Assembly: GCA_964034945.1 (NCBI GenBank)
Contig: OZ035962.1
Coordinates: 30,717,943 to 30,781,942 of the forward strand
Reading direction: 5' to 3'
Source: Chrysopilus asiliformis
Taxonomy: Eukaryota; Arthropoda; Insecta; Diptera; Rhagionidae
DNA: 64,000 nucleotides
In this document: in pieces, positions 1 to 11,628 of the stretch
Position numbering within the stretch: the stretch's first letter is position 1
How the letters are laid out: each line of letters begins with the position of its first letter
Notes under the pieces: model-generated
Databases searched by the model: none
Seen by the model: the letters and a program-made list of their open reading frames with translations, nothing else
What the model was told of the DNA's origin: nothing
Position numbers and translations under genes: made by a program

Positions 1-91
1 AAAACGACCAAATAAGTGACCATTGTTGTCAAAAGCTAAAGAACATTTATTATTAAACAATTTTTTTTGAATAAAAAGTATCTATTCTTAC

Positions 92-2241
92 AGATTTGAA
101 AAGATTACGATTTACATTGAAGAAACCTCCACAATTAATATCCGAAGGGTTCATTTCGGTCGCCCGAAGGAACATATTTATTTCAGTTTGAGCATCTGAA
201 TTCATCCAGCTCAATTCCACCATTAGTAGCTTTTTTTGGAAATTCGTTCGAACCTGTTGCGATGCATTGTGAGCCTCGTCGCAAATATAGAACAGCAGGC
301 AGATGCTGCATAGAGCCGTTACTGCTAATCCAATGTCCTTGACGCCAAACCCTTCGGATATTTGCGAGAGAAGTCCATAGATCGAAAGCGTTATGATGAT
401 AAAGAGGTACAGAATCAAAAATGTAAAGGTATAACAGGTGGCAGCTCCTGTATTTCTTGCTAATTTACTCAGTCTTAGCCATAGAGCTCTGTAATCCGCT
501 ACCATTGCTGCCGGTCCAATGTGGCGTAGGGCCTATCGAAAAAAGTAGTTTCTAATAAAAAAAAATCTAATTGGCGCGAAAATAACTGAGCCGATCGGTA
601 TTCGATATCAAATAGAACAATTTGAACTTTAGTGATTTGATTCTAATGCTTAATATGTTCACAGAAATTTTAGAGTTCCATTCAATCAAAATAAAAAGAA
701 CTAAAAAATACTTTTCCCATAATTTTTTTTGATGATTGTGAATTCTTTCCAAAAAAATGTAACCGTTTTCCCACAAATATTGGAGCTCGTCACCCACGAA
801 TATTTTATATTTTACATCAAAATTATAAAAAAAACAACGATTACTTACCCTCTGGAAGTCCTCGGCCAAGATATAAGCGGAATAACTCAAACACTGACAA
901 ACCAAATACCAGTAAGCTCCTAGCATGACCGTTAAATTGTCCAGGATGCAATACGGTATGACCTTAATGAAAAATTAACAAAGATCACAAATGAATTGTA
1001 AAACAAAACAATTGAAGGTACACATTTCGAGGGCATGAAAAGTTCATTAACGAATTTATGACTACATACCTGATATGGTATAAATTCAGCCATGGTTATG
1101 TGTGTAATTACAACGGATAAAATGGACAATATCGGTAAAACAATGGTTATTATAAATGCCTTTCTTCGGAGATTCATTGGTAAATAGGAATTGGAGACCT
1201 TGTAGTATAGAACCTAAAAATAATCACCATGAAACATTTTTATGGCGTTAATGATAGTCTTTAAATAACCTCAAAATCGATCCAATCGTCAAAAAGTTGA
1301 GCAATTTTACTGCTTTCAAAATACATAATCGGAATTATGCATATCGGTAAAATGTTAACGAGGAACAAATATGCGATTACAGCTTCTTCAAAACGTCCTT
1401 CCAAATTTGCTATGATTTTAAGTCTGTTCATTGTGACATAAGCTACATAAATCTAAAAAAAAATTGTTCAAACGGGTCATAAATATAACGGAGAAGTGCT
1501 TCGTTATGCAATCAAATATGTAGGAAGTCAGATTATGAAAAAAGCTTTGTTTGAGTTATATAAAATCGTACAAACTCTTCAATAGATAACCTTTTTCGAG
1601 AAAATTACATTTACCGTTATATTCTAAATTTTGCCTATTCAGAAGATTAATTTCTTTTCATTACGAACGAAAATTGCCTCGAAACCAATTTTTTGGGGGC
1701 TTCAAAACCCTTTTTTTCCGTGGAAACTAATAGAAAACTATTTTATTTTGCTGAAAAAAGGTTTGCATGCTCCTTTGGTGTCAAAAGTTGGCATTAAACT
1801 TCGAAAATCTATTTGATTGCACCAACAGTTACTTAATTATTTCGAACCGATAGAAAGGTGAGAAAAAGCAGTGAATATCCAGAAGCGCTTGAAATAGGCA
1901 TAAATTTTGCTTCTCCAGGACGAGGTCTTGTAATTGGAAACAGTCCAATTGCCCTTAGAAAAAAATATACAGGCCAAATCGAGTTGTAGAAGACATCCTG
2001 TAAAATCAATCAATTTTTAAACTCCTATTTTTAAATGCATCCCGTTATAAACTCCTACCTTCGTATATCGCACGGCATCGTCCGACGCAGCTTTAGATCC
2101 TCTTCTTCCATAAAGAACATTCTTTCCCATAAATCCCCGATAATTTGAGGGATTTCCAACATTAAGCGCTGGTTTCACATCTAGAAATACTGATTTCGGC
2201 TTAATTGTATCACCACCGTTAACTATCCCGCTAGGATCCAT
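92..2241 (-). CDS. Gr21a: Carbon-dioxide gustatory receptor, Gr21a-type (3' end outside window)
   Basis: Seven-transmembrane insect chemoreceptor of the conserved Gr21a/Gr63a CO2 family, which acts in the dendrite membrane of CO2-sensing neurons. Six exons on the minus strand join in phase: 2059-2241, 1848-1997, 1270-1452, 1070-1213, 849-962 and 92-532, giving 405 residues. Exon 3 carries the family signature NLEGRFEEAVIAYLFLVNIL. Exon 6 carries LRHIGPAAMVADYRALW, LSEGFG-like ISEGFGVKDIGL, and NFQKKLLMVELSWMNSDAQT. These resemble Gr21a more than Gr63a, from memory. The last visible exon ends LFKS before a GTAAGA donor at 91-90, so the terminal exon with TM7 lies beyond the left edge. The exon 2 donor (GTTCGA at 1847) is weak and is the least certain junction. 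The family works as a heteromeric receptor; the partner subunit is not in this window. Confidence 0.88.
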
Positions 2242-2447
2242 ATTGTATATTTTCTTCTTTCGACGGACTAACTCGAACTAACCGCCTTCGATAGCTTCGC
2301 AGATATTTTAAAGAAATTTGAGTTGAGGATGGACAAATTTTCCAATTGACTCATAAACAAGAGTCTTAATTACAAATCAATTGGTCAAGCAAACATCATT
2401 AATATTTCGTCGAATAATTAAACAATGTCACTACGGTTTCCCCTTGT

Positions 2448-2801
2448 TTGACGGTTAACACCTTTAGACGAAAGGCCATTCATTGCGACGACTGTTCACC
2501 ATCGGGTTCGAGGACAAAGAAGGAAGTGAATAAAATTCATGTTTCGAAGAATCCTACAAATTCCATTGATTTTGATGATGCAACCATAAGTAGAAGGTTA
2601 GTGTCTTTAGGTCAGGAACACGCGTTTTTAATGCCATTCAGAGAGCAATGGTCGAATGATTTGATCCTTCGTGGAAAAATTTCGAGTTTTCCTATTTACG
2701 AATATGAGATGAATTTCGGAGAAATCTCAATACATTTTCCCTTCGCAACAGAATTTTCCAAAGAACTTTTAAAATGTATGGAAAATACTGTAGAAATATA
2801 A
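2448..2801 (+). CDS. Hypothetical protein or exon, no ATG at its 5' end
   Basis: Open frame of about 117 codons, divergent from the Gr21a start 200 bp away. It has no in-frame ATG near its beginning: the first codon counted is TTG. If it is coding it would therefore be an internal or terminal exon, or start at the internal methionine near 2631. The composition (mixed charge, NPTNSIDFDDATISRR, FREQWSNDLILRG) looks more protein-like than most AT-rich chance frames here. I do not recognise a domain, signal peptide or membrane segment. An upstream exon was not identified. Confidence 0.22.
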   Translation: MTVNTFRRKAIHCDDCSPSGSRTKKEVNKIHVSKNPTNSIDFDDATISRRLVSLGQEHAFLMPFREQWSNDLILRGKISSFPIYEYEMNFGEISIHFPFATEFSKELLKCMENTVEI

Positions 2802-3178
2802 ATCTCAATCATGCAATTTGAATATTTTTATTAATTTTTTAACAGTTGTGAGTCAAAATATAAAGGAAAATATTCACTTAGCAAGACATACTAAAGATTC
2901 TAATTTCCGCTGTCGGATTTTTTTGGGACCCCAGCATTTATTGTAAAATTATTATCTTTGTTTACCTAGTTTTTAACAAAAAGAAATTTTGCTTAATCAC
3001 TGGAAAGATTCTTATCTAATCGGAAAAAATGCATTGGGAGATTTTTAAACGAAATGTTTATTTACAAATACGAACAGATTAGCAAAATATAAAGTATTAT
3101 CATGATCATTGGATATTATTATATCAATAATAAGGGCCGACGAATGCAATCTCGAAACTGAAGACTGGACTTCACTCA
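2802..3178. other. Intergenic, nothing recognised
   Basis: AT-rich spacer between the 2448 frame and the Cdc37 3' end. I see no repeat, RNA gene or conserved frame here. Confidence 0.5.
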
Positions 3179-3184
3179 TTTATT
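3179..3184 (-). terminator. Poly(A) signal of Cdc37
   Basis: AATAAA on the minus strand, 23 bases past the Cdc37 stop codon. This is a typical spacing for a short 3'UTR. Confidence 0.5.
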
Positions 3185-3206
3185 ACTATTGAATCCATGA
3201 TCCTTT

Positions 3207-4589
3207 CTAATCGACAGTTTCGGATGTCTCTCCGGAAGTCTTCTCATCGGCATTATCAGATGTGCTGTTTTCGTCAGTTTTACCACCGCCCTCAGGTACC
3301 CACAGACCCGAATCGACGCATCGCTTCATGTGGTATTTCGCATCCTCTTCCGACATTTTAACTATGGTTTCCTGTAGCAATTTTATGTCGTGAGTCTCAA
3401 AGCATTTCTTCAAGTCCTAAAAAAGTACAGATTGTTAATTTTGAAGAGTACAAAGTACTACAAAACAATAACCTCTGGCAACGAATCGAACACTTCGACT
3501 GGGTCCAAACCGCCAGGACCAATTCTAGCTTTGCGCTCCTCCTCTTCTTGTTCAGCTATGGCCTCCTGAATTTTTTCCTCAGCACGTCGTTCGATCCTCT
3601 TGATAAATTCGCTGACTTCGTTATCGAACTGTTGCTTGTACTCGACAACGGCATCTTGAATCTTGGTGAAGAACGAACCAACGCAGGCTCTAGGATCAAC
3701 ATCCAATTGCTTGGACAGCTCCAAAATGTATTGCAAGCAAATGCACTGGTGAGCGACGTGCGTCATGAGATCGTGCTTCTTCTCCATCTCCAGATTGATA
3801 CACCAGATGACCAGGTAGTTTGCCATGTGCTCGCAAACCAGTTGATTGTGCTCTTGGAGAAACTTTTTCGAATCATCGTATTTCCGCAGCATCCCGAATT
3901 GTTTCATTTGTTTCTCGTTTTGCTTAATGAACTCCTTCATGCGTTTCTCTCGTTCTTCCTCGGTAAGGTCCTCTTGCTCCCGGGGAGGGAGCTTATTGAT
4001 CACAGTTTTCTCGAATCCTGGCTTGCTGATTGTGTCTACATTCCAGGGGGTTTTCTTCTCCTTTTTATGGAACTCGTTCTCGTGCTTCTCAATCTCTTTG
4101 GCCTCGATGTTTAGTTCGTCTAAGGTTTTCTACAGAATTATAGCGTTTTTTAGACTATCCCGAGATGAATTGTAATCAAGATTTACCTGGAGTTCAGCCA
4201 TGTCTCCCGCGCCCTTACTGATCTTCTCCTTCACATCCTTCATCCGAGCCAAGTGCGTCTCCTTCTTAGTCTGGAAGTCCTTTTTTTCCTTCTCCATTTC
4301 CTCCATTCGCTCGACTCGGGCCTGATGTCGCCATCGAAACAGCGAAGGCGTATCAATGTTGGGGTGTGTGTCGTCCTCATCGTCCGATATCTAAAATTTA
4401 TAATTCAGAGAGTTTAAAACTCATTTCAATGGAAAAGTAGTTTAGTTCAAAAAGCAAAACACGTTTCAAATAAAATCACTTCTGAGAACAAACGATCAAA
4501 ATGTCACGCAAATTGTCAAAAAGTTTTTGCAAAATTCCACCGCTCTTTGCACCAACCTCGATATTCTTCCATTTACTGTAGTCTACCAT
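3207..4589 (-). CDS. Cdc37: Hsp90 co-chaperone Cdc37
   Basis: Kinase-targeting co-chaperone that loads protein kinases onto Hsp90 in the cytosol. Four exons: 4557-4589, 4187-4390, 3473-4129 and 3207-3416, all in phase, for 367 codons including the stop. The N-terminus begins MVDYSKWKNIEISDDEDD, including the conserved Ser13 CK2 site within SDDED. The charged coiled-coil region follows (exon 2 and early exon 3). The Hsp90-binding middle domain contains LVCEHMANYLVIWCINLEME and HQCICLQYILELSKQL. The C-terminal helix segment is DPVEVFDSLPEDLKKCFE, split by the last intron. The tail ends in an acidic Ser/Thr-rich stretch. Length and intron sizes are normal for a fly gene. Confidence 0.97.
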
Positions 4590-5219
4590 GGTATCTCCTA
4601 GTAAATCTCCCTGTTTCTGCACTAAATGCACTTCCAAAAAGGATCGGAAAAGGATTCACAAAATAAAAGTCAGCGTCAAAAATCAGAAGTACTTCTGAAG
4701 CATGATACAATAATACAAGGTATTTGATGTTGAAAATCAACTCTGCCAAATTGAGAATTTGTGACGTCACTCTTCACATTTCTAATATGATGTTTTGACA
4801 TTTTTCAAATTTGACATTTCTAATATGAGGTTTACAAGTGTTTTTCGCTTAATTATTAATTGCATACTAATTCCAGTTTTTATTGGGAAGTTCCCAATTC
4901 ACATCCAATTAGATCATTTTGCACACAAATGGCTGCTTTTACACCTTGCTTCAATCGAGTAAATCCATACCCTGGCTTTCACATTTCCCTTCTTTGTGGC
5001 GGTGTTCAAAATAATATTTACACACCTCTTTTCAATGTGTGAATGTTACCTACGCCAATTTTTTTTAGTTGATGCGAACAAAGCACCATTAGCAAGTGAA
5101 CTGTTGCAAGAGAAACATCCAGAAATGGACAGTACTCGAGCGGCGCATTTCCCGGTAGTCTCCGATTCCCTCCGGCGTATTAAACAACTGCAAATGCGCC
5201 CGGTCAAAGAAAGATGTAA
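4590..5219. other. Intergenic, probable Cdc37 promoter side
   Basis: Upstream of Cdc37. A short phrase, TGACATTTCTAATATGA with small changes, occurs twice near 4770-4830. A 114-codon plus-strand frame at 4996-5340 runs into the transposon terminus at 5220 and is not supported as a gene. Confidence 0.4.
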
Positions 5220-5484
5220 AGCGCATATCAGAATGAAGCAGCATTCGCTGCGGCAGCAAAACTGCCTTGGCAGTAAAATTGGTTTTGCTGACTTCCATCA
5301 CGGAATGGAGCAGCACGAATCCGGAGTAAAATCAGTTTGACAGTTCTCATTTGTTTGATTTTCTCGTGAAATTTTGTTAATTTATCTATTCGTTCATAAA
5401 ATGTCTACAGTAATTGATGATTTGGATCAAATTAATGAAGGCATTAGCGTTCTGACGGCGTATAGCGTATATTCGAAGTACATA

Positions 5485-6377
5485 CACCCAACTCTTTTTT
5501 TACACGGTCTTTTTTTACACGATTTTGAAATAACACGGTCCACAAAAAGAAAAAAAAAATTTTTCCACGAATTTTTTGTTCTAACACGATGTCTAAAGAA
5601 ATTTTTATTACATGTAGTTACAAAAATAAAATATAATTGGGGAAATTTTTATAGTCGATTTTATATTTGTCTATTTAAAATTGCATTAAGCACATTATTG
5701 AGTTATTGGGCGCATTCAGTGAACGTTAATCAAGTAGCGATGAATAATCTAAATAATATTTTTATTTCTATTCTAATTTGGTTTTTTTATAATTGAGGTT
5801 AAGCTAGAGTGGATCAAGCCACATAATCGAGTTTTTAAAGCTTTTCCACTTTTGTACTATTATTAACTGTAAATTTTTGGAAAAAAAAATTTCTGTGGAC
5901 TTTATTACTCAATGTTGAAATGTTCTTTTGTGCAACCAAACATTTTTATCTAAAAACTCACTCGCAATAGTGATTCAAACACAAAAAAAATCACGATTCC
6001 GACATGTGGGTTGGTCCACTCTAGCTTTTAACGCCTCAATTATGGACTAATGATTCTCTTTTTTACTTATTTTATCGTATGTATGTATATTTTTTTTAAT
6101 AATAAAAATTATATGAATTATATTTTGTTTTTGTTACTTATTTTATAATTTTTCAATAAAAATTAATATTAGTTATATTTTGTTTTTCTTTATAATTTAT
6201 TATATTTTTTTTGCACGGCTTTTAGGACAACATTAGCTTTTTTTCATCTTACACGGTTTTTTAAAGCTGTGGAACACATCCTCAATTTTAATATGTGCTG
6301 CATATCTTTTTTTACACGGTTTTTTTTTACACGATTTTCGTTGGAACGTATCTATCGTGTAAAAAAAGAGTTTGGTG
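5485..6377. mobile_element. Middle nested element: TA-duplicating (mariner/Tc1-like) MITE
   Basis: Termini are inverted: CACCCAACTCTTTTTTTACA at 5485 and the reverse complement of CACCAAACTCTTTTTTTACA ending at 6377. Each is flanked by TA (5483-5484, 6378-6379). The element is 893 bp including its own insert. The phrase TTTTTTTACACGG/ACACGAT is repeated in both subterminal regions. No transposase is recognisable. It lies inside the 5220-6543 element. Confidence 0.72.
5792..6040. mobile_element. Innermost nested element: 249-bp MITE, TA duplication
   Basis: Inverted ends ATTGAGG..TTAA..GCTAGAGTGGA..CAA at 5792 and 6010-6040, flanked by TA at 5790-5791 and 6041-6042. No coding capacity. It interrupts the 5485-6377 element, making a three-level nest. 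Confidence 0.7.
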
Positions 6378-6546
6378 TATATGGAAAATTTACTGCTCGG
6401 GCAGCGTCAGTAAAAATAGAAATAGCGCTAAAAAAGCAGCGAGAATTTTTGCTGCTTTTAGTACGTCATAATTTTGCTCTTAGCCAATAGGAAACTTTTG
6501 CTGCCCGCTGCCCCGAAAACGCTGCTGCATTCTGATATGGGCTTAA

Positions 6547-7305
6547 CAGCAGCCAATATTTTACAATTATACCTGATATAATTGTATCATTGTCCCCAGA
6601 ATTTTCTAAGTGAGACACGTGAAAGATTTCGTTTAAAAGACGTGACCGGGAAATTTTAAATTTAAATGCACCTATGTAATTTGTAATTGAAATTTATTTC
6701 TATTTATTTATGATTGATTTTGTTAATTGAAGTTGTAACGAATCTTTACTTCAACTCAAACAGTAAAAATCCACAAAAAACGTTAAGGTATCAATTTGGC
6801 CCTAGAGGGTTTGAAAAGAAGAATTTTCAGGCTCTTCACCACTTCCAGGTAGTTCGGAGAATATAAATAAAAAAAAATTAAAAGATTAAAAAAAATGAAA
6901 TATAAAAATAATGAGCCATTGCCCAGTAGACATATGCGCGATATAAATTCACCACTCAATATCGTTTTTAAGCCTAAGCCGCTGCTCGCTTAGAAATCCC
7001 CCTAAAAGAAGAAACGAAATTGAAATATAAAAAAATAATCTTTTTAGATTAAAATAAATAAACTCAAGATAGTCCAACATTACAAAATGAACGTATAAAA
7101 TCGTATTTCCAAAATTTTTCACTTTGCAAACACCTTTTTGAATTCTCCGATTTTGTAAAAAAAATACAAATACATAATTTTTATATTAATTAAACTTTTA
7201 TTTTAGCAAACATTTCAGAATTTAATATATTTGAACATCAATATTTTTTGCCGAAAAATTAACAAAACTTCAAAAACAATAAAAGCCCACACAAAATAAT
7301 AATAA
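6547..7305. other. Intergenic, nothing recognised
   Basis: AT-rich spacer with long A and T runs. No conserved frame or RNA gene seen. Confidence 0.5.
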
Positions 7306-7825
7306 TTATGAGAGTCCCAATGAATTGTGATTATATTCATAAGTGAATAAATAAATTGTGTCACATTCAAATACTTTCCAATGAGTTTTATGAATCTTAT
7401 TAGATTTCGGTAATCGATTTATACCAATAAAATCATAGCTTTCAATGCCTGTAAAGTTGTTTAAGCTTAGGAGAGCAATTTTCAAATCATTAGGATTTTT
7501 AACAAGTCCTGAAATTATTGCAGCCTCGGATCGCTTATTTGTTAAAGGAATTTCCTGACACGTCCAAACAATAACAAAATTTTTAAAATCTGAATAAATT
7601 GGAGCAAAATCAAAGAATTTTTCAGTAATTTTCAGAGAAACTTCTTGGAAAGTCGCCATTCTTAGAAACATAATGAGATATCGACAAATTTTTTGCTTTT
7701 ATTAAATTTATAATCTCATTTTTTGATATATTCGAAATTAGTCGTGGACAAGGTCCTTTGAAAAGTTTTGCAATACACAGGCTTATAGTCACAGATAATC
7801 CAAAATAAATTAGAAAAAAATTCAT
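7306..7825 (-). CDS. Lipocalin-like secreted protein with a frame break
   Basis: The upstream frame starts at 7825 with a hydrophobic signal peptide (MNFFLIYFGLSVTISLCIAK), then GPCP, the lipocalin-style Cys near the mature N-terminus. A second frame, open from about 7700 down to the stop at 7306, contains YSDFKNFVIVWTCQE and AIISGLVKNPNDL. These resemble the insect ApoD/crustacyanin pattern of a WxC strand followed by an R/K-x-P loop. The two frames differ by one base register between about 7640 and 7700, and I see no usable intron there. The locus is therefore a young pseudogene, a sequencing error, or has a junction I missed. Family assignment is by pattern only and is tentative. Confidence 0.35.
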
Positions 7826-7861
7826 TTTTTCACTAATTATATTCAAATCGTTTGAAGACAC

Positions 7862-8240
7862 AAAATATCGGTTACTAACTGGAGTGATATTGAATTCGGT
7901 TGACTGAATCGATAGATAAAAGTAATTTTTTTTATAAAAAAAAACAATCTAAATTATAATTTTGTTGTGCAGCACACATAATGAACTTTAAATGAGTATT
8001 TTGGATCCGTTTATAAAATGTAATTATTTTAATATGCGCCAGAATATTAATGTAACGTGGATTCTTATTGGGAAAGTAAGAAACATCAATGAAATACGTC
8101 GTTAATTGACTTTAAGTGAAAAAAAACCATCAAAATCATTAGAAAATATCAAAAGTATAAAATGATCTAAAGAGAATATTTCCCACAATTTGATCTTGCA
8201 CCGTTATCCACTATCTTTTCACGTTATTCAGATATTTTGA
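7862..8240. other. Intergenic, nothing recognised
   Basis: AT-rich spacer between the lipocalin-like locus and the piggyBac-type element. No repeat or frame of note. Confidence 0.45.
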
Positions 8241-8567
8241 TTAACACGTTGGCTGCCAAAGCCTTTTCAGAATTTTGATCGTGCAGTGCCAACGTCTTTT
8301 CACGATTTTGGTCACCTGAGACCAACTTTGTTTTGTTATTTTTTGTTTCTTTGTGCCTAAAAATCATTTTTGACTACTCGCGACTTTATTATTGGTCCTA
8401 ATTTTGCAGTGATAACGTTTTTTTTGTGTCGCACGTTTTCGTGCGACATGGCCTGGGAGAACATAAAACATCCTGTGGGGCCACGTCGCACGAAAATGTG
8501 CGACGCGGCCTCAGGGTAACATTTGGGTGTCGCACGAAAACGTGCGACATGGCAGCCAACGTGTTAA
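8241..8567. mobile_element. piggyBac-type MITE with TTAA duplication and internal palindromes
   Basis: Perfect inverted ends CACGTTGGCTGCCA at 8245-8258 and 8550-8563 are each flanked by TTAA (8241-8244, 8564-8567). This is the piggyBac hallmark. The 319-bp body contains three copies of a palindrome built on GTCGCACG / CGTGCGAC around a four-base AT core, at 8428-8447, 8484-8505 and 8529-8548. Each is followed or preceded by a GGCC-rich phrase. There is no transposase, so it would have to be mobilised in trans. Confidence 0.85.
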
Positions 8568-9603
8568 AGAGTAAAAAAAATCAAATCTTTGCAGATTGCT
8601 TGCAAACGGTTTTTTAAAAAACGGTTGAAGGAAGGATTAAAGATACTAAAATTCTCTACATTTTTTTCCTTTTACCTTAAATTGATGTCTTTTACCGTTA
8701 CCGAGATATTTCAGATTTTGTGAAGTCATATTTTTACCTATATAAAATAAACTAAAAATTTGTTACTCGTATAGCGTAAATTACACAAGAACGTAAATTT
8801 TGTATAAGAAAGTCATCTTAAAAATTAGCTATCTCATTCCCTTTTTCGGGCGTAATTTACCATTTGATAAAAATCGTTATCTGTGCAGAATTTCAAATTT
8901 CTATCTCAATTAGTTCTCGAGTTTTGTAGTGATTTAGAATAGTAAGTTTCAAGATTATGCTCAACTTTTCACAGCTAGGTGGTTAAATCTCTATTTTTAC
9001 AAACTATAACGTCATAAAACGTGGTTTCATTTCTACATCACAAAAGCGTAGATTAAATGTCTGTCCCTCATTTGTGTGTTTTTCTTATACAAAAACTTTG
9101 ATAAAGTCAAACATCCAATTTACTTTATATCTAAGTAAAATTTCAAAATAATAAATTTTTATTAGTTTAACAACAAACGAATTTGCGTAAAAATCAACAA
9201 AGTTTTTAGATATTTTATTATTACTGAGCCAATAACAAAAAAAGTTGTTGTGCTGTTATTAACAGATATAAAATGATGACAAAACAAAAAGCAAATATAA
9301 AAATTAAATGTAAAACAGATTTAAGTGATCTCCAAATAAATTCTTTAATATTTTTTTTCCAATATTTTTTAAAAGTTTGAACATTTACATTTGGGGGAGA
9401 TAGCAATAAATATATTTATTATTATTATTATCTCATATACATTTATAAAAAAATTCCGTGTCCTAGAAAATTCGAAATTTTTGATATTTATTGAAGTGGA
9501 GCGATTAAATTGCGCGAATAAAAAAAATCCTCAATAGTCAGATGTCTTTACCGTTCATATGCAAATGAGCAACAGGAATTTCAATGATTTTAATTATGCT
9601 ATT
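8568..9603. other. Intergenic, downstream of ABCE1
   Basis: AT-rich spacer with an ATT trinucleotide run near 9415-9432. The short minus frame at 9221-9406 is low-complexity and not supported as a gene. Confidence 0.45.
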
Positions 9604-11628
9604 TTAGTTTCCATCCTCCAAAAAGAAATACTGCCCTGATCGTTTTTGTTCCATGTCCTATAAATGAGAATTTCAACAAAAAACTTGCAATTGGCACATT
9701 TTGGAGTAAATTTAAAAAAAGTCACCTTAACAGAAGAATTTTTATTGATACGAGGCCGAAAATTGTTTGGATCCCTGCGGAATGTAATTCCTAACAGTTC
9801 GAGGAATCGATTCATGCCATTAAGAAGGGATTGCGGCGTGTGGGCGGTGGTATCAACGGAGGGCTGTCCTTCCAATACTATAACACGATCAGCCAAGTAT
9901 GTTGCCATTATGAAATCGTGCTCCACTATAAAACCGGTCTTTTTAGCATGAAGAATATACCTGAAAATTGATTACCAATTAAAAAAAACTCCGGTTGGAA
10001 ACAATTAGCTTATAATTACCTCTTAATAACTTTAGCTGCGATGAGACGTTGTTCAGAGTCCAGATAAGCTGAAGGTTCATCGATCAAGTAGACATCGGCT
10101 GGTTTACCTAAACACAACACAAGAGCCACTCGTTGCAATTCACCTCCAGACAGATTCTGTACCTCCTGATCCATGATTTCGTCGATTTTCATAGGTTTCA
10201 TGACGTCAGCAATGAACTGTGGATGCACGTAAGCGTCTCTGATTTTATCGTGTAACAAATTCCTGACATGGCCCTGGCTCTTCGGTGAAATCTTCTGCGG
10301 CTTGTAAGAAATATTGAGAACGGGCAATTTCCCAGAACCCTCATCTGGTTCCAGATTACCAGCCAACATTCTAATAAACGTGGTTTTTCCTGTTCCGTTT
10401 TCTCCGAGTAGAACCAAAATCTCCGAATCGCTGAAGTGTCCCTCTTCGACAGCAAGCTTAAACGAGCCCAGAGTCTTTGTCATTTGCGGGTAAACGTAGT
10501 GATTCATTCGTTTGATCTCCTCTTCCGTGGCTGACTCGGATACTTTGAAGGTGAGTGATTCAGTTCGGAATCGCATGTTCTCTGTAGGTACGAAACCGTC
10601 TAAGAAAATGTTGATGCCTTCACGGACGGAGAAGGGCATAGTGACCACACCGTAGCACCCTGGGACGCCATATAAACAGCAAATGAAATCGGAAAGGTAG
10701 TCCAAAACAGACAAATCGTGCTCCACTACGATGATAAACTTGTCTGGATGAATCAAGTGGCGAATCGTCAAGGCAGCATTCAATCTCTGCTTGACATCCA
10801 GATAAGACGAAGGCTCATCGAACATGAAGATGTCACCATTTTGGATGCAGACCATGGCACAAGCGAACCTCTGCAGCTCCCCACCGGACAACGCGGCTAT
10901 TTCGCGGTCGCGAATATGCAACAAATCGAGCATTTTGCAAATTACCTGCTGGTTCTTGCGTTCGTCCTTCTTATCCAATAAAGCGGCTACCGTGCCTTTA
11001 ACGGCCTTTGGAATTTGATCGACGTATTGCGGTTTAATCAGTGCCCTCAGGTCGTCTTCTAGGATCTTGGTGAAGTAGTTCTGTAGTTCGGAGCCACGAA
11101 AATGCGCCAGAATCTCTGTCCAATCCGGAGGATCGATGTATCGACCAAGATTCGGCTTCTGCTTCCCAGCCAGAATCTTCAAGGCGGTGGACTTCCCAAT
11201 ACCATTCTGACCGACCAATCCAAGAACTTCTCCTGGCCTGGGAATCGGCAATCGATGCAGCTTGAAAGAATTCTTCGAGTATCTATGGGTGGTGTGCTTG
11301 TCCAGGTTGCTGGGGATGTTGATGATAGTGATGGCGTCAAAAGGACATTTCTGCCAGTGAAAAGAAAACGTGTACGCATTAGCAGAGCTTCGAATGGATA
11401 TTCTCAGTAACTTACCTTGACACAAATACCACAGCCTATGCACAACTCTTCAGATAGCGAGGCCAGCTTCGAGTTGGGGGTTACTTCGATGCACAACTTT
11501 CCCATCCGGACAACAGGACAGGATTTCTTGCACTCTTGACGGCATCTTTTTGGCTTGCACTTGTCATCGCTGACGATGGCTATTCGCGTCTGCTTGTCTG
11601 TCTCCTCGTTGCTCCTGTTTCGCGACAT
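9604..11628 (-). CDS. pix: ABCE1 ribosome-recycling factor (Rli1/pixie)
   Basis: Essential cytosolic Fe-S ABC ATPase that splits ribosomes after termination and joins initiation complexes. Four exons: 11416-11628, 10020-11350, 9726-9960 and 9604-9657, in phase, 610 residues. Exon 1 and the start of exon 2 hold the two ferredoxin-type 4Fe-4S clusters ([28 protein letters not shown]). NBD1 has Walker [10 protein letters not shown], signature LSGGELQRF, Walker [13 protein letters not shown] and the switch His in VVEHDL. NBD2 has [18 protein letters not shown] and [10 protein letters not shown], with the last His (FIVEHD) in exon 3. The last 17 residues ([17 protein letters not shown]) lie on a tiny final exon. 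Length and order match the family. ABCE1 normally has GTNGIGKST in NBD1; here Gln replaces Thr. Confidence 0.97.

Larger units (their letters stand above)
5220..6543. mobile_element. Outer nested element: PIF/Harbinger-like TIR element, TAA duplication
   Basis: Inverted termini share CATATCAGAATG followed by AGCAGCG-like sequence (5220-5260 against 6495-6543). They are flanked by TAA at 5217-5219 and 6544-6546, the TWA duplication typical of PIF/Harbinger. Without the inserted DNA it is about 430 bp. An ATG frame at 5401 (starts MSTVIDDLDQINEG) runs into the inner insertion at 5485, so the element may be a deletion derivative that kept a little coding sequence. Superfamily assignment rests on the duplication and TIR only. 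Confidence 0.7.

Noticed and set aside
3548..4175. Long plus-strand frames opposite Cdc37 (188 and 109 codons)
   Set aside because: Antisense shadows of the Cdc37 coding exons, whose family match is unambiguous.
4996..5340. 114-codon plus-strand frame near Cdc37
   Set aside because: It crosses the inverted terminus of the 5220-6543 element and has no recognisable domain, so it is treated as chance plus transposon sequence.
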